From the NCBI GenBank assembly GCA_012932295.1, contig JAAONU010000006.1:24764882-24828881 (forward strand): a DNA stretch of 64,000 nucleotides, read 5' to 3'. The notes under the pieces are model-generated. The model was not told the DNA's origin and ran no database searches. It saw nothing but the letters and a program-made list of their open reading frames with translations. The DNA comes from Cyclina sinensis. Its lineage: Eukaryota; Mollusca; Bivalvia; Venerida; Veneridae. Position numbers and translations under genes: made by a program. Each line of letters begins with the position of its first letter. The stretch's first letter is position 1. Positions 11,881-23,520 of this stretch are shown here, one piece after another.

Positions 11881-13974
11881 AATGCAACGACGAATAAATG
11901 CCAGAAAAGCTAATATGAACTTAACACTTTTACCGGCGATGCTTGCTATGAACGAAAAGAGCAAACGCAAATTAAGTAGCTTTGCTAGTATTTTTACCAG
12001 AACTAAATTTGCACATAATCTTAAGCAACCTATAATCAGCTGGAAAATAAAATTTTGGCAATGCAGTCCACCCACCGGAGAATCCGATGAATTCATATGT
12101 TCGCACAGAGACCACGGTAATTGTGTAATTTAAGTAATTCAGCGCCAATGTCCTGATACAACAGAGACGATTACAAAGGATGATTTTGTTTTCTGTTTCA
12201 GGTCACAGCTTCTACTTTAGTCAACGAGGAAGATTATTGTTATAGTTTGTCTCCAGCAATATCATTTAAGAAGGGAATTCTAGAGTTTGCCTGAACTTAC
12301 GCACACGAAACAAAAATGTAAATACAAAATGCCCTGTAGCTTTTTTTTTTTTTTAGAAAATATGGTCGTTATATTGAACATAGCATGTACACTAAAGTGA
12401 ACCACAGTTGTACTACAGTTACCAAAGGATATTGCATACATGCTGACTCATCTGAAACCGATAGAGATATAGCTGAATCGTGGACATAAGTGGACAACAT
12501 GAGCTAATGTGTAAGACCACAGATCTCTTTTCATTCATAATTTAGTCATATAAAGGCTTATCATTGATGCAGTAAAAATATCGATCTATTTTGTCAATAT
12601 CTTAAACTGCATGATCCTGCCACTCCCAGAAAGCTGTCCTGAGATGTTTCTACATGGCGGCTTCCGATTTTGTTACTAAGTTGCTTTACTGCAGGCAAAT
12701 AGAATAAGATCTACATGTTCCTTTTACACAGTCTATATGACTCATAAACCAACTATTATTAGCTTTTTTTCCCCTATTACTGGACATGTACTTAAGGATA
12801 GTAGGATAGCGCTGAGAAGACGTGCACACCAGAACGCAGTGAGATTCGTTTTTTCTGTTATATTGCTTTTTGTTGATTTCACTGATATTCTTACATAAAC
12901 AAGTGTTACCGCTATTAATTGCACTATGACATTGTTATGTAAACATTGTCTGGCTATTTGACTCTTGTGACTTCGTTTTTTTTATATTTTATTTTACTTT
13001 TGTGTAGATAGTAATACTCTAAGAATTTATCTGTTCTACATAATATTTCTGAAGGGTCACGCGGATGTCCTCCTTTCCAACCAAATAGGCAGAGATGGAC
13101 AGGTCAGTTGTCAAAGAAATCTAGGTTCAACGTCCTGATGCAAGAAAGCAACTGAATGAAGGCAAATAATTTAAGAAATTTTGAAGATTGCCTTTTTTAA
13201 CCATTTCTTCCTGTACTTTATTCAGGCGAAAACTCTATCAGTTCAAACTGGTATAAACACGCCATCAGGCCATATAAGGCGAAACACAAATCATTCAGAA
13301 GTTTTGCAAATACGACTTAAATAGATTTTTTCAAAGTAAACTCCACATTCATGTCTGCACACCTACGTAAGGTACACATCAAGTACTTTAAAAAAAAGAA
13401 GAAGATTTTGTATAATTTTTTGCAAATGCCGTCATCAGAATACGTCACATGTATTTTAAGTGCAATCAAATTTGCATATGGTCTGCACCTGCATAGGACT
13501 CTTGTCATATCGTTTCCGTTTACATATACCGATCTGTCTTTTGAAAGCAGGGAAAAACACCTACTTCTAAACTGACAAAGTTCTAGATGAACGCATTCAT
13601 CAAAGATATAACTTCGTGTTTTGTACTGATACATTCCGTAGGCACGAAAACAGATTTTTTATTCATAAGATATTCCCTAGAAATCTTCGAGAGAGTGAAA
13701 AGCTGAAATCATATTCATGAAAATGTCACATGTAATTTTAAGAAATATATGATAGTTCAAAAAGGTCACTAAACAGTGTAACGTGCATTTATGCAGTGAA
13801 AAACAACAACAACAACAACAAAGATTAGGAGCGGCAACAAAAATGTGGCTAGTTCTCAGGTCAGATTTCAAGTTTATATTCCTCTAGCGTGATGCTGCGA
13901 ACAGTTCTAAGTAAGTTGTTATAGACTGACTAATTTAAACTGCAATTGGAATTATAGAAATTCCCTAAACAACT
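11881..13974. other. Gene-free stretch
   Basis: No supported gene was seen. Overlapping open frames on both strands at 11839-12133 and 13317-13634 lack motifs, and each has an equally long frame on the opposite strand. A short (CAA)n run lies at about 13803-13820. Confidence 0.4.
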
Positions 13975-13997
13975 AGAAATGGGTTTTTGATTGAACA

Positions 13998-14605
13998 AAA
14001 ACATATGTCTCCCCCAAGCCAGTTGCTGCGGGTAGTATTGAGTCAGACGATTGTAAAATTTGACATTTAACCTCCAAGTGTGACCTTGACCTTGAGACAC
14101 CACACCCGCAGAGTGGGTTCTGCACGTCATCTTGATGAGGTGAACATCTGACCCAAGTTTCATTAAAATCCTTCAAGGCCTTTTGAAGATACAGAGCGGA
14201 CACGATTTTGTGGCATTTGACATTTAACCTCCAAGTGTGACCTTGACCTTGAGACACCACACCCGCAAAGTGGGTTCTGCACGTAGCCTTGATGAGGTGA
14301 ACATCTGACCCAAGTTTCATAAAAATCCTTCAAGGGCTTTGGAAGATACAGAGCGGACACGATTTTGTGGCATTTGACATTTAACCTCCAAGTGTGACCT
14401 TTACCTTGAGACACCACCACCGCAAAGTGGGTTCTGCACGTCGCCTTGATGAGGTGAACATCTGACCCAAGTTTCATAAAAATCCTTCAAGGGTTTTGGA
14501 AGATACAGAGCGGACACGATTTTGTGACGGACAGACAGACGGACGGACGGACGGACAACCGGGGGAAAAACAATATGTCTCCCCCATTTTTGGGGGGAGA
14601 CATAA
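13998..14605 (-). mobile_element. Pearl-like element with three 157-bp core repeats
   Basis: The left edge reads atatgtctcccccaa (about 14002-14016) and the right edge reads ggggggagacataatt, its reverse complement, giving terminal inverted repeats. The word tgacatttaacctccaag starts at 14061, 14218 and 14375, so the core repeats have an exact 157-bp period. After the last core unit comes a GACGG-type tract (about 14527-14557). This is the bivalve pearl layout. The spurious open frames of about 77-115 codons on the minus strand follow the repeat and are not genes. Confidence 0.78.
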
Positions 14606-16205
14606 TTAATTAAAGCAACTCATCCGTCAGTCCTGGAGCAAAATGTTGGTTTTGAAACAAACCTTGTTTCTAAAAAGCTTAGAAGTGCACATGAATACAT
14701 ATACATTTTGATATTTCTCACGTTAAATTGCTGCCAATATCGACATGTTGGCCATGCTCTTTGATGTTTCGTCCTACCATGTTTAATATGATTCTTAAAT
14801 TCTTTCTTGTTACAATTTTTGTTCAAGTGTGAAGCCCCAAAGCAATTTTATGCAATTTAACCTAAACAGTCCTGAAATCAACTTTCCTTCGCAGTTTCCA
14901 TTTCCGATATTCTTCAAATTTAAAGAAGGGACTAGGATTAGTATCTCTTTTTCAACTATTAAAATAAATGCAATCCTTCAAAACTTTGTGGCAATAGATA
15001 TGGCTTTTTGGAACGTGGCATATCGTATAGAAGTCGACTTATTACTAGTATAACACATGTGTAACACTATATAATTGCAGGAATGAATAATTCCGAATCA
15101 TATATTGTATAATTGCAAAATTGTGCTAGAAGAACCATAACAAATATGAACTGATGATATATAAATCCAAACATGCCGTGGCAAGATAAGAACCTTTAAA
15201 AGGTTTAAAGTAATTTCGGGAATGATCTATAGAAGACAGCAAACACTCTTTTCATTTATTCTACCTATTTATAGTGTAGAAATAATGTTTATAATTTAAT
15301 ATTTCAGAGAGAAGCTACAGAACATATCATAAGAAAAACTGAAAAGGCTGGGCACACCTGAAAATAGTCCACTTATATAGGTTTCTGAATGTGTTTGCAT
15401 CCCCATGTGCACGTTGTGCTCTGGATAAGTAAAAAAACAACCCTAAAATCTTAAATACAAAGAAGGGAGCCAAAATGCAGGCTGGTCATTTTTCTTAATT
15501 CCTAGCATTTCTTTTTCAAAATGGACACAAATTCACACATAGGACTAGTGTAAGAATCAACGTGAAATCAAATCTTTAGAATTTCAAACCAAATCAAATA
15601 AATTTGTTCTACATCGGCGTGAAATTTTAAATGAGTGTCGATTATTCCTTAGATATTACATATTAATTGTAAATATTATTCCTGTAAATTAAGAAATCCC
15701 GAATATCTTAAACAAACTTACTTCCTTTTGAATTTATCACAAGAAAATGATGAACAGTTAGTTATAGAACTGTTGTTTAATATTTTTCTGGAATGTCCTT
15801 TATTCAATACGGTTTGATGAAATTATCATTCTCCATGATTTTACATCGTTGTAATGCATATCTTACATACTTTTTATTGCACCTTAAAGTATGGTATACA
15901 AATACAAGACGTGTTAAAAATTAAGGTGACTAAGAAAACACACATACTGCACACGTGCACACACAGACCGCAGTTAAACACTTGCATAATGAGAAACGTC
16001 TTACAACATTGATCAACCAAAAATGAATATTGACACAGTCTCAAGCATTCAAAAACCATCATTGTGCGGAATAAATCAGAACTGCATAAAAATCCACAAG
16101 GAAATACGAAACTAAGTAGTTTCTCTGATTGCATTTGCCCAAATCGGTATGGTCTGATTCCAGTGTCAGAAGCCAACTCAACAATACGCTGATGCAATTA
16201 CACCT
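14606..16205. other. Gene-free stretch
   Basis: No exon, RNA gene or structured repeat was recognised. A 107-codon minus-strand frame at 15874-16197 has no recognisable domain and no supporting signals. Confidence 0.4.
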
Positions 16206-16422
16206 ACCCATTCATACCTAACGTCTTTAAAATTAGACGTAGGCAAACAGTGCTGACCCAGATCAAACGACGTCTGATCAGGCCCTTCACTGTTTGCATA
16301 AAGGAAGTTCCTCCCTAGATAGAATAAAATTGAAAATTCCTACCAAAAACCCTTTTAATGGAAAGTGGACTCGTTCAACTGCTAAGGTTGGCATAATCCA
16401 TTAGGGAACAAAAATGGGTTAA
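16206..16422 (+). mobile_element. MITE family A, copy 1
   Basis: The copy runs from 'acccattcatacctaacg' to 'ggcataatccattag' and 'aaaatgggttaa'. The left and right ends are imperfect inverted repeats of the ttaacccatt type. The interior shares 'aaaattagac.taggcaaac', 'gtctgatcagg', 'cttcctccct' and 'agaataaaa' words with the copies at 17.3, 17.8, 23.3 and 36.5 kb. No coding capacity, so it would need a transposase from elsewhere. Confidence 0.75.
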
Positions 16423-16454
16423 TAATTTCACACAATAACTCTTCGATCTGATTG

Positions 16455-16985
16455 ATTTAACCTGTAGTATCTGGCCTTTATACAAAATCTATAAATAGCA
16501 ACGCCTCCGGAGATCAAGAATTATTTAACCGGTAGTAACTAGCCCTAATACAAAATCTATAAATAGCAACGCCTCCGGAGATCAAGAATTATTTAACCGG
16601 TAGTAACTAGCCCTAATACAAAATCTATAAATAGCAACGCCTCCGGAGATCATGAATTATTTAACCGGTAGTAACTAGCCCTAATACAAAATCTATAAAT
16701 AGCAACGCCTCCGGAGTTCACGAATTATTTAACCGGTAGTAACTAGCCCTAATACAAAATCTATAAATAGCAACGCCTCCGGAGATCAAGAATTATTTAA
16801 CCGGTAGTAACTAGCCCTAATACAAAATCTATAAATAGCAACGCCTCCGGAGTTCACTAATTATTCAACCGGTAGTAACTGGCCCTAATGCAACATCTAT
16901 AAACTGGAACGCCTCCCGAGTTCACGAATTATATAGCCTGTAGTAACTTGCCCTAATACAAAATAAATTGCAACGCCTCCGGAGA
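16455..16985. repeat. 68-bp tandem array, eight copies
   Basis: The word gcctccggag or a close variant starts at 16503, 16571, 16639, 16707, 16775, 16843, 16911 and 16975. The period is exactly 68 bp except for the last unit, which is 64 bp. Each unit holds the perfect 8-bp palindrome ctccggag and the word aaccggtagtaac. The first and last units are the most diverged, as expected for unequal exchange acting in the middle. The array starts about 35 bp after a MITE A copy. Confidence 0.92.
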
Positions 16986-17332
16986 TTATAAACTGAAATT
17001 CAAAAACTAGTCTCCATGCCTACACGTATATTACAAAACTTTATTTTCTTCAGACACTAAATAAAAGCAAGTTATTACTGTTCTTGTAAGGATTTGGCGT
17101 TAGGTTTTGCAATAACATGGTTCTATAATTCAACGTGCAAGCAAAAACTGTTGTCCCAGGAGTTCTATAGTAAGCGTTTAATTGAAGTCTAGCACGCTCG
17201 AATGATCGGTGATTGTATTGATTTTGAATAAAACCAAAACTAGCTGCAAGAGTACTGAAAGGTGTTATAACACGTGCTTGTTGTGCAGTTCACAACCATT
17301 CACTTTTAGTATTGTGTTCTTAATTTAAAAAA

Positions 17333-17470
17333 TAATGCCCAGCGTCTTCAAAATTAGACATAGGCACAAAGTGATCAGGGTCTGTTTGCATAAAGGACGT
17401 TCCTCCCTAAATAGAATAAAATAGAAAAATAATACCAGAAACACTTTTAAGTGAAAATGGGCTGGTAACA
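17333..17470 (+). mobile_element. MITE family A, truncated copy
   Basis: The copy starts 'atgcccagcgtcttcaaaa', continues with a shortened centre (gatcagggtctgtttgc), then 'ttcctccctaaatag', and fades after 'gtgaaaatgggct'. The right terminal repeat is missing. Confidence 0.65.
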
Positions 17471-17756
17471 GAAAGCTTTAGCACAACAATATTTTATGTG
17501 CAGAATGACTGCAGGCCGAAACTGATGTGTCATAATGGATACGTCCACCTGGTGAACAAGCCTTTTGCTTGATAACACAACCAGACAGAATATTACAAGT
17601 TAATCTTACATTGTTGTTTATATCTATATAGGGTGTCATAAAAACGAAACAATTATCAATCATTGCCAACGAACTGATCTACAAGGCAACTTACATAAAA
17701 CGCAAATACTCAATAATAATAAATATTTGAAGTGCTCTTTGAATAAGTAATTTCTT

Positions 17757-17908
17757 AAATGGATTATGCCATCCTTGTCAGTTGGACGAGTTCATTTTCA
17801 GTTAAAAAGGTTTCTGGTATAAATTTTCCATTGAGACGCAAGTCTTTTATACAAACAGTGAAGACCCGTCTGATCTGGGTCTGCACAGTTTGCTTATGTC
17901 TAAGACAA
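17757..17908 (-). mobile_element. MITE family A, inverted copy
   Basis: This reads as the reverse of the other family A copies: 'aaatggattatgcca' at its plus-strand left edge, then 'gttggacgagttcat', 'tttctggtat', a centre with 'cgtctgatctgggtctg', and 'tgcttatgtcta' at the right. It faces the truncated copy at 17.33-17.47 kb across about 290 bp. Confidence 0.65.
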
Positions 17909-18781
17909 CCAATATTCTTTACTTAGAATGTGTACTGTTACAGAAACACACAATTTCGATTTTTAATTTTGAATATTTATAACGATTTACATCGTTTTAT
18001 CTAAAAATCGAAGAAACTATGTGCTAAAGACATGGTCTAGAGCTGCCAAATATCCAAATTTGTTATCTTTTTCTCGATAAGTGACTGTCAGTAATAAATA
18101 AAATAATGCAGACCTTCCCTAAGGGCAAGCCAATAACCGGTACTTTAATCTCTAGAGAAATAACAAGTTTTATTGTTGGTACATTTATTTCTTGGTGTAA
18201 AGGAACGTTAAAAAGCTCCTTATGTTTTTTACAATCAAATCCTTTCTTAATGATTTTGCAAATACTTTTTTTTGTATTTTTTGTATTACTACCAACTATG
18301 TTAATTGAGGAAAAAATATGGATGCTCAGTCGTGAAAAGAACCGGTTCTTATTTTTATCAAATCAGAAAAATGAAAACCCTATTCTACAAAATCATTATT
18401 TTTTTCAATATTGACCCACCATCCCCTTTAATTCACCACAATCGTCCGTCTACCATTTTGTTCGTTCAGTCGAGCTGTCAATTAATGATGTTGGGTATTC
18501 TAGCAGTGAGAAAATGACAATCCTTACACAAGAAAATCATAAAGTTTGCATTCTTTTTATGAAAAAGTTTTACTGTATCGTTTAAAGATATTTTTGGAAA
18601 ATAGTGGAAAAGGCAAACAAAATTTAAAAAATGATCCTAGTCATGTTGACGTCAGTGCATCGCATTAGTTTGCGTCACAAAAACAAAATCAATTGGCATA
18701 ATGATTATAGTAATGCAATTGCATATCAAATAAGAAAGTTTGTGTTCAAAGAAGAGTTTCTTTGCAGCACACAATATGCAT

Positions 18782-18798
18782 AGAGAGAGAGAGAGAGA
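18782..18798. repeat. (GA)n microsatellite
   Basis: A short uninterrupted GA run at the left side of a diverged duplicated block. Confidence 0.8.
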
Positions 18799-18819
18799 TG
18801 CTGCCACACGAATAAGTCA

Positions 18820-19125
18820 AAAGCCATTTCAAGTGCTAATGGTAGGTTAGAAATAGCAATAGGTCAATCAGCCGATGCATAAAATAAACAATAAGAAAAC
18901 CATTAAGAAAGCAGAAATGACTTCTTAATGACAGTCTTAATTTCTATTTTGCCTAAGTGCTACTTAGGAACGATCACTTACGTAGATACAACTTGTAAAT
19001 TAAAAATAATATACGAGAAATGCTAAAGGTCTTGTGACGTCTGCAATCAATAAATGCAGCTTATTCCTTTAAAGATGCATATTATATAATTCCTAGCTTT
19101 CCATTTTCTTAAAAAACAATACACC
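18820..19125. repeat. Diverged duplicated block, copy at 18.8 kb
   Basis: It shares ordered words with 23030-23285: 'ctagaaa/ttagaaa...agcaat', 'ctaagtgctactta', 'ctttaaagatgcata' and 'ctttccattttctt', at similar spacing. No open frame is conserved between the two, so this is a duplicated non-coding segment. Confidence 0.55.
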
Positions 19126-20545
19126 TACATTATTTACTAAATGATATTGAATATATTTTTATCCAATCTTAAGGTGTTAATAAAACATTAGAAGTGCAAC
19201 GTAAATTGACCAAATACTATCCTTTCTGTTGGATGGAAAGCGTTTTATTATAAATGTGCATTTACTTAATGTCTATATGGCCTGTGGTGAGTAACCTTCA
19301 AACCTGGTTGAGCTTAACACTTTTAACAATTACAACCTTTCCTAAGCATCGCATATAGGTTTATTTTTATCATTATAACATGTGATTATTGCATACACTA
19401 TACACGACAGGAAAAGTTCATTTTACCATATTAGTACCCCTTTGTTAATTTAACACACTAATATTGACAGGAAAAGTTGTCATCACTAAGTGAGTGAACG
19501 TCTGTCCACTTTTTTACCGGGAAAATGTATTTTGAGTATTGGTAGATATTTCTAAATGAGACGAGTTAAGTGTACAGCTTACACCTTCACAATGTCCTAA
19601 GGAAACTGTTTTGAGCATTTATTTGTCTTTACGAAACGAATCATTTCTCACTCTAGAGAATGAAAAAATAAAATACATACGCGGTATATCTTTGCTTTAT
19701 TATGGAGATTGCCCTCCAGAAAAGCAGTTATTGCGATACTGACATACATGTATTAATATCCTTTCAGATTTCAAAACAAGACAAAAAGATGTTTACTTTT
19801 TGTTTACTTGCTGCAGACTGACAGAGGGACTATGTTCAGAATCGATACCTTTTGGCAGATGTTGATATTTCGATGTGCAGAACACATTTCTGCTGAGTTA
19901 GATGAAATAACAATTAGCTAGCAATTCACAAATCGCTTTCTTTCAATTTCACCTAATTTAGGTATCTCATGGGACAGGACTGAAATTTCGCGTTTCAATT
20001 GAAAATAAATGCTTCCAGACACTGTTAGAGGAATTTCAGGGGTTTCCAAAATTATTGGTTTTGTTAATTTTGTAAAAGACACAGGTTGTTGAAAAATCTG
20101 TCTCATAATTTTGGTATCAAATCCATTGCATTGTATAAAGTTATATCGGATTGGTTCGAGGCTTCTGTATTCAGAGCCTGAATCATTTCTATTTATTTAT
20201 GCAAAAGAAAATCGAATAAAAGTTGTTTTAAAATGACAGCTTTTTTAACAGTAGTAATTGAAAAACAGCAGAAAACGACAAATTTTTTTATCCCCTTTAA
20301 AATCAAAGTTGAAGTAAAAGGTTGACAGCCCGAATATTGCCCTTCATAAAAATGCGTATCTTGTATAAAATTTCTTGATTGCCTTTACAATGGCAACAGT
20401 TTTTTGAGACAGTTCTTTATTATGTAATAATGATATTACCTGAATAAAACGCAACGTTGAATAATAACATTTATAGCTTCGTAAAAAATGGGATACATCA
20501 AAAAGGCAAAGAATTTTACAACGAAATAGCTAAAATTCAAATACA
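19126..20545. other. Gene-free stretch
   Basis: No exon, RNA gene or structured repeat was recognised between the duplicated block and the Harbinger-like element. Confidence 0.4.
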
Positions 20546-20548
20546 TAA

Positions 20549-21642
20549 GGCCATACCAAATCGTTCTTTCGTTTAGCGTCCACGGACGGATAGGTTTGAG
20601 CTTCTGAGGTAGGAAAAAACAACAACATTGTTTTGTCTTACGACCTAACTGTACAAAGTATTAAATGCTCTCCGGTATGTTCGAGAATTTATACGTGACT
20701 AGTGTTGTTACCTCCTTTGCATCTTTACCCCCATTTTGTATTTATTGAGTCGTGTAAAAAAGTTCCATGCGTGCATAAATTTGTTGGCGACGTCAGAAGA
20801 GGTTAGTTTCTGGTCAGTTACTGTATAATAAGATTTTAATGCCTTTTATTGTTTCAAGATAATAGCAAGTAAATGATTGTTTTATGTAAATTGTATGCGT
20901 TGAAGTATTTGTTATATGTTTTCGCTATCAGTCGAATTTCTCAAGTGTAGTGTATATGCGAGCTGCAGCTAGAATCTGTTGATGAAGTTTAATGTAATTC
21001 AAGTAGGTAGAGTCGAAAGACATTATTTTTGACATTTTGTTAGTAGTTCACTAAGCAGATAATCCTTTTGTAATCTTTTTGCTGAGAATTCTTCTTTCAT
21101 AAGGGAGACAAATTCATTTGAATTATTTAAAAGAATTGTGTTATCTTTGCAGTGAAGCCAACAGACAGACAAAACAGATAGAGAAAAACAAATACCAGTA
21201 AAAATGATATTTTGGTGATCAGTATTAAATGTTTAAGTAGTGTTTACTTTTGTAATTTTTTTACAGTGATACCTCATTTGGATTTTAGTGGCGGCATAGG
21301 ATGGAAGGACCTGTCTAATAACATGAATGTGCATCAGTTTTATAGATTGTTGAAACTGACTTGATATTGACAAGCTGACTCCAAATATAGACTCAGTTGT
21401 AAATTTACCTTTTCAGAAATATATCTTCAGTTGAATCTATAGGTGGTTTAATTGAAAATACTTTAAGAAATGCATTAAAAGTCTTTACAACGTGGAATAT
21501 GAAACTTGGTAATTATATCCTGGTGGAGATACTAGTCAGTATGACTTGTTTATTTTTGGGGCTTCGTTTGTGTTTTTAGGATAGCTAGATAGGTTTTTGA
21601 ATTTGGGGTGGACGCTAAACGAAAAAACAATTTGGTATGGCC
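20549..21642. mobile_element. Harbinger-like non-autonomous DNA transposon, 1,094 bp
   Basis: The left end (20549-20583) begins ggccataccaaat and the right end (21608-21642) is its reverse complement, 33 of 35 positions matching. Both ends are flanked by TAA (20546-20548 and 21643-21645). A 3-bp TAA/TTA duplication with GGCC-type termini is the signature of the PIF/Harbinger superfamily (mPing also starts GGCC). The interior has no transposase frame, so the copy is non-autonomous. Ends this well preserved suggest a fairly recent insertion. Superfamily is inferred from termini and target duplication only. Confidence 0.82.
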
Positions 21643-22600
21643 TAAAATCTATCATACATTTACTGCAAACCGGAACTTAGATAGAATCAGACGTCAAACT
21701 TGGGTATGTGACGTTATTTTAAGGAATATCAACTCTGCGCGCGTACCTATTCAACATGACAGTATATCGTTTCTGTCCTATGTAGGAACCTGAAATTTTC
21801 TGACAATAATCCTGAGATATCATTCGTTCAAAATTAGTAAAAAGGTCAATTTCCAAATATTACGTCCGATTGCCATTTTTCTCGTGTCGTCGGTCAATTT
21901 TCTTCATAAACTAACAGGTGACTTATTATGCAGACAAGATTAAATGCACCTAACTAATAATTCATCGTATGTTTCTAATATGAATAATGGAAAAGAAAAA
22001 CTACGGGGATGATGTTTTGTTTGAAACCTGCAATAATTACGGAATGTATGCCAATTTGCTGTCAGTAACGGCAGCTAAAATTCTGTAAAGCAATGTTTAA
22101 TACACAGTGGGGATAACACGTTCAACTATAGATTGTTTTTTTACCTGGCTACTCTTTGCACGTCTCCCACACTTTATGTCATACAAAATTTGGGACAGAG
22201 TTTTAAGACCAAGATAATATGTAACTTTAAAACGTGACATCTATAAAACAACAGAAGATCACCGATAGAAAAGCAAAATACTAAATGCTAGCGACATGCA
22301 CGTTAAAACAATGATTCCAAAATACATGTTTTAAGTACTGATAAGCAATCAATGCACACAGTCACTATTACGCACTCAAACGGATATTTTTCTGTTGCTG
22401 CTGTTCCCTCGTGGCTTGGCTCTTATTAAGTCCGTGCCTACATTTCATTACCAAAAAAAAAAACAAAAAACAAAAAAACAAAACAACCCCGAAGAAATCG
22501 GAAACATTCAACTTTGCAAAGATGGGCGGTTGAATCGTATTATAGTTTGTATGCTGCAGAGATGTGAAAAAACACAGTTTAAACAGTAAAAATAATATAA
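21643..22600. other. Gene-free stretch with A-rich tract
   Basis: No gene is seen. A run of A with scattered C lies at about 22452-22483. Confidence 0.4.
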
Positions 22601-22604
22601 AAAA

Positions 22605-22710
22605 AACAATGCAATTGGGGGCATGAGCTCGAACTCACTCCCCAAAGAAGGTTGACTTTTATTTCCATAAAAGGCAAGCTAAGCACTAGGTTGCCATGTC
22701 TTTTAGACAG
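22605..22710 (-). other. tRNA-like segment, probable SINE head
   Basis: Read on the minus strand, a box-A-like word (tggcaacctagtgcttagc, about 22696-22678) is followed about 45 bp later by a box-B-like word (gagttcgagctc, 22636-22625). An anticodon-arm-like hairpin lies between them (cttttat and ataaaag around 4 bases), and GGGG/CCCC flank box B. The downstream minus strand is T-rich. The acceptor ends do not pair convincingly, so a tRNA-derived SINE or pseudogene is more likely than a working tRNA. Confidence 0.35.
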
Positions 22711-23029
22711 TTACTTGAACTGTCTTAATGCTCATGATACAAGGATAAATTATTTGAAACAGCTGGCTCAAAATGCCTGTTTTTCACACTTTGTTATTAC
22801 TTTTGTCAATGTTCAGTAAGAGTAAAGGAGAATTTAGAAATAACGGTTCTCATTATTTTGTGACGTCATTACATTTTCTTGAAACACGAATAGTTCACGT
22901 TTCGAGAATTCAAAATTTCAAACGAAACACGTGCTAGAAGTACATGATGATCACAGTAAAACAGGTTTTATTGCTGAACAGGAAATGCACAACCATAAAA
23001 GCGTCCCTCAAGAAACAATCAAAGATCAT

Positions 23030-23300
23030 TAGATATGCTAACGATGGGCTAGAAACAGCAATGTACAGAAATGTCTTTGAGAAAACTATTAAGACAGAAA
23101 TAATGACTATAACATGACCCTCTTAAATCGGCTTTGTCTAAGTGCTACTTATAGGAGAGTAGAATTTACTTACAGATAAACAAGATAAGTGGTTATCTAC
23201 ACAGAATATAGTCACCACGGTGACCCCTTTTTCTTTAAAGATGCATACCTCAAAATTTCGAGTTTTCCATTTTCTTCAATATGAATGTTATTAAATGACC
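23030..23300. repeat. Diverged duplicated block, copy at 23.0 kb
   Basis: Partner of 18820-19125, with shared ordered words (ctaagtgctactta at 23138 onward, ctttaaagatgcata, gttttccattttctt). It is followed directly by a MITE A copy that the other block lacks, so the MITE insertion came later or in one copy only. Confidence 0.55.
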
Positions 23301-23336
23301 TATATTTTTGGTGTGGATTGCATTTGCTGTATACTT

Positions 23337-23520
23337 TAACCCATAAATGCCTAGCATCTACAGCATTACACATAAATAAACATTGCAGACCCAGATCAGA
23401 TGCACTGTTTGTATTAGGACTTTCTTTCCTTGATGAAATTGAAAGTTTATACCAGAAACCCTTTAAATCAAAAATGGACTCGTCAAACAAACAAAGATGG
23501 CATAATCCATTAGGCATAGA
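23337..23520 (+). mobile_element. MITE family A, copy at 23.3 kb
   Basis: Starts 'ttaacccataaatgcctag', has 'gcagacccagatcagatg' in the centre and 'aaatggactcgtc', and ends 'gatggcataatccattag'. The right terminal 'aatgggttaa' is degraded. Confidence 0.72.

Noticed and set aside
13930..14477. Overlapping minus-strand frames of 77-115 codons sharing one repeated sequence
   Set aside because: They are translations of the 157-bp core repeats of a pearl-like element.
18106..18414. 102-codon ATG-initiated frame with a hydrophobic centre
   Set aside because: The hydrophobic part comes from a T-rich tract; there is no motif, promoter or polyadenylation context.
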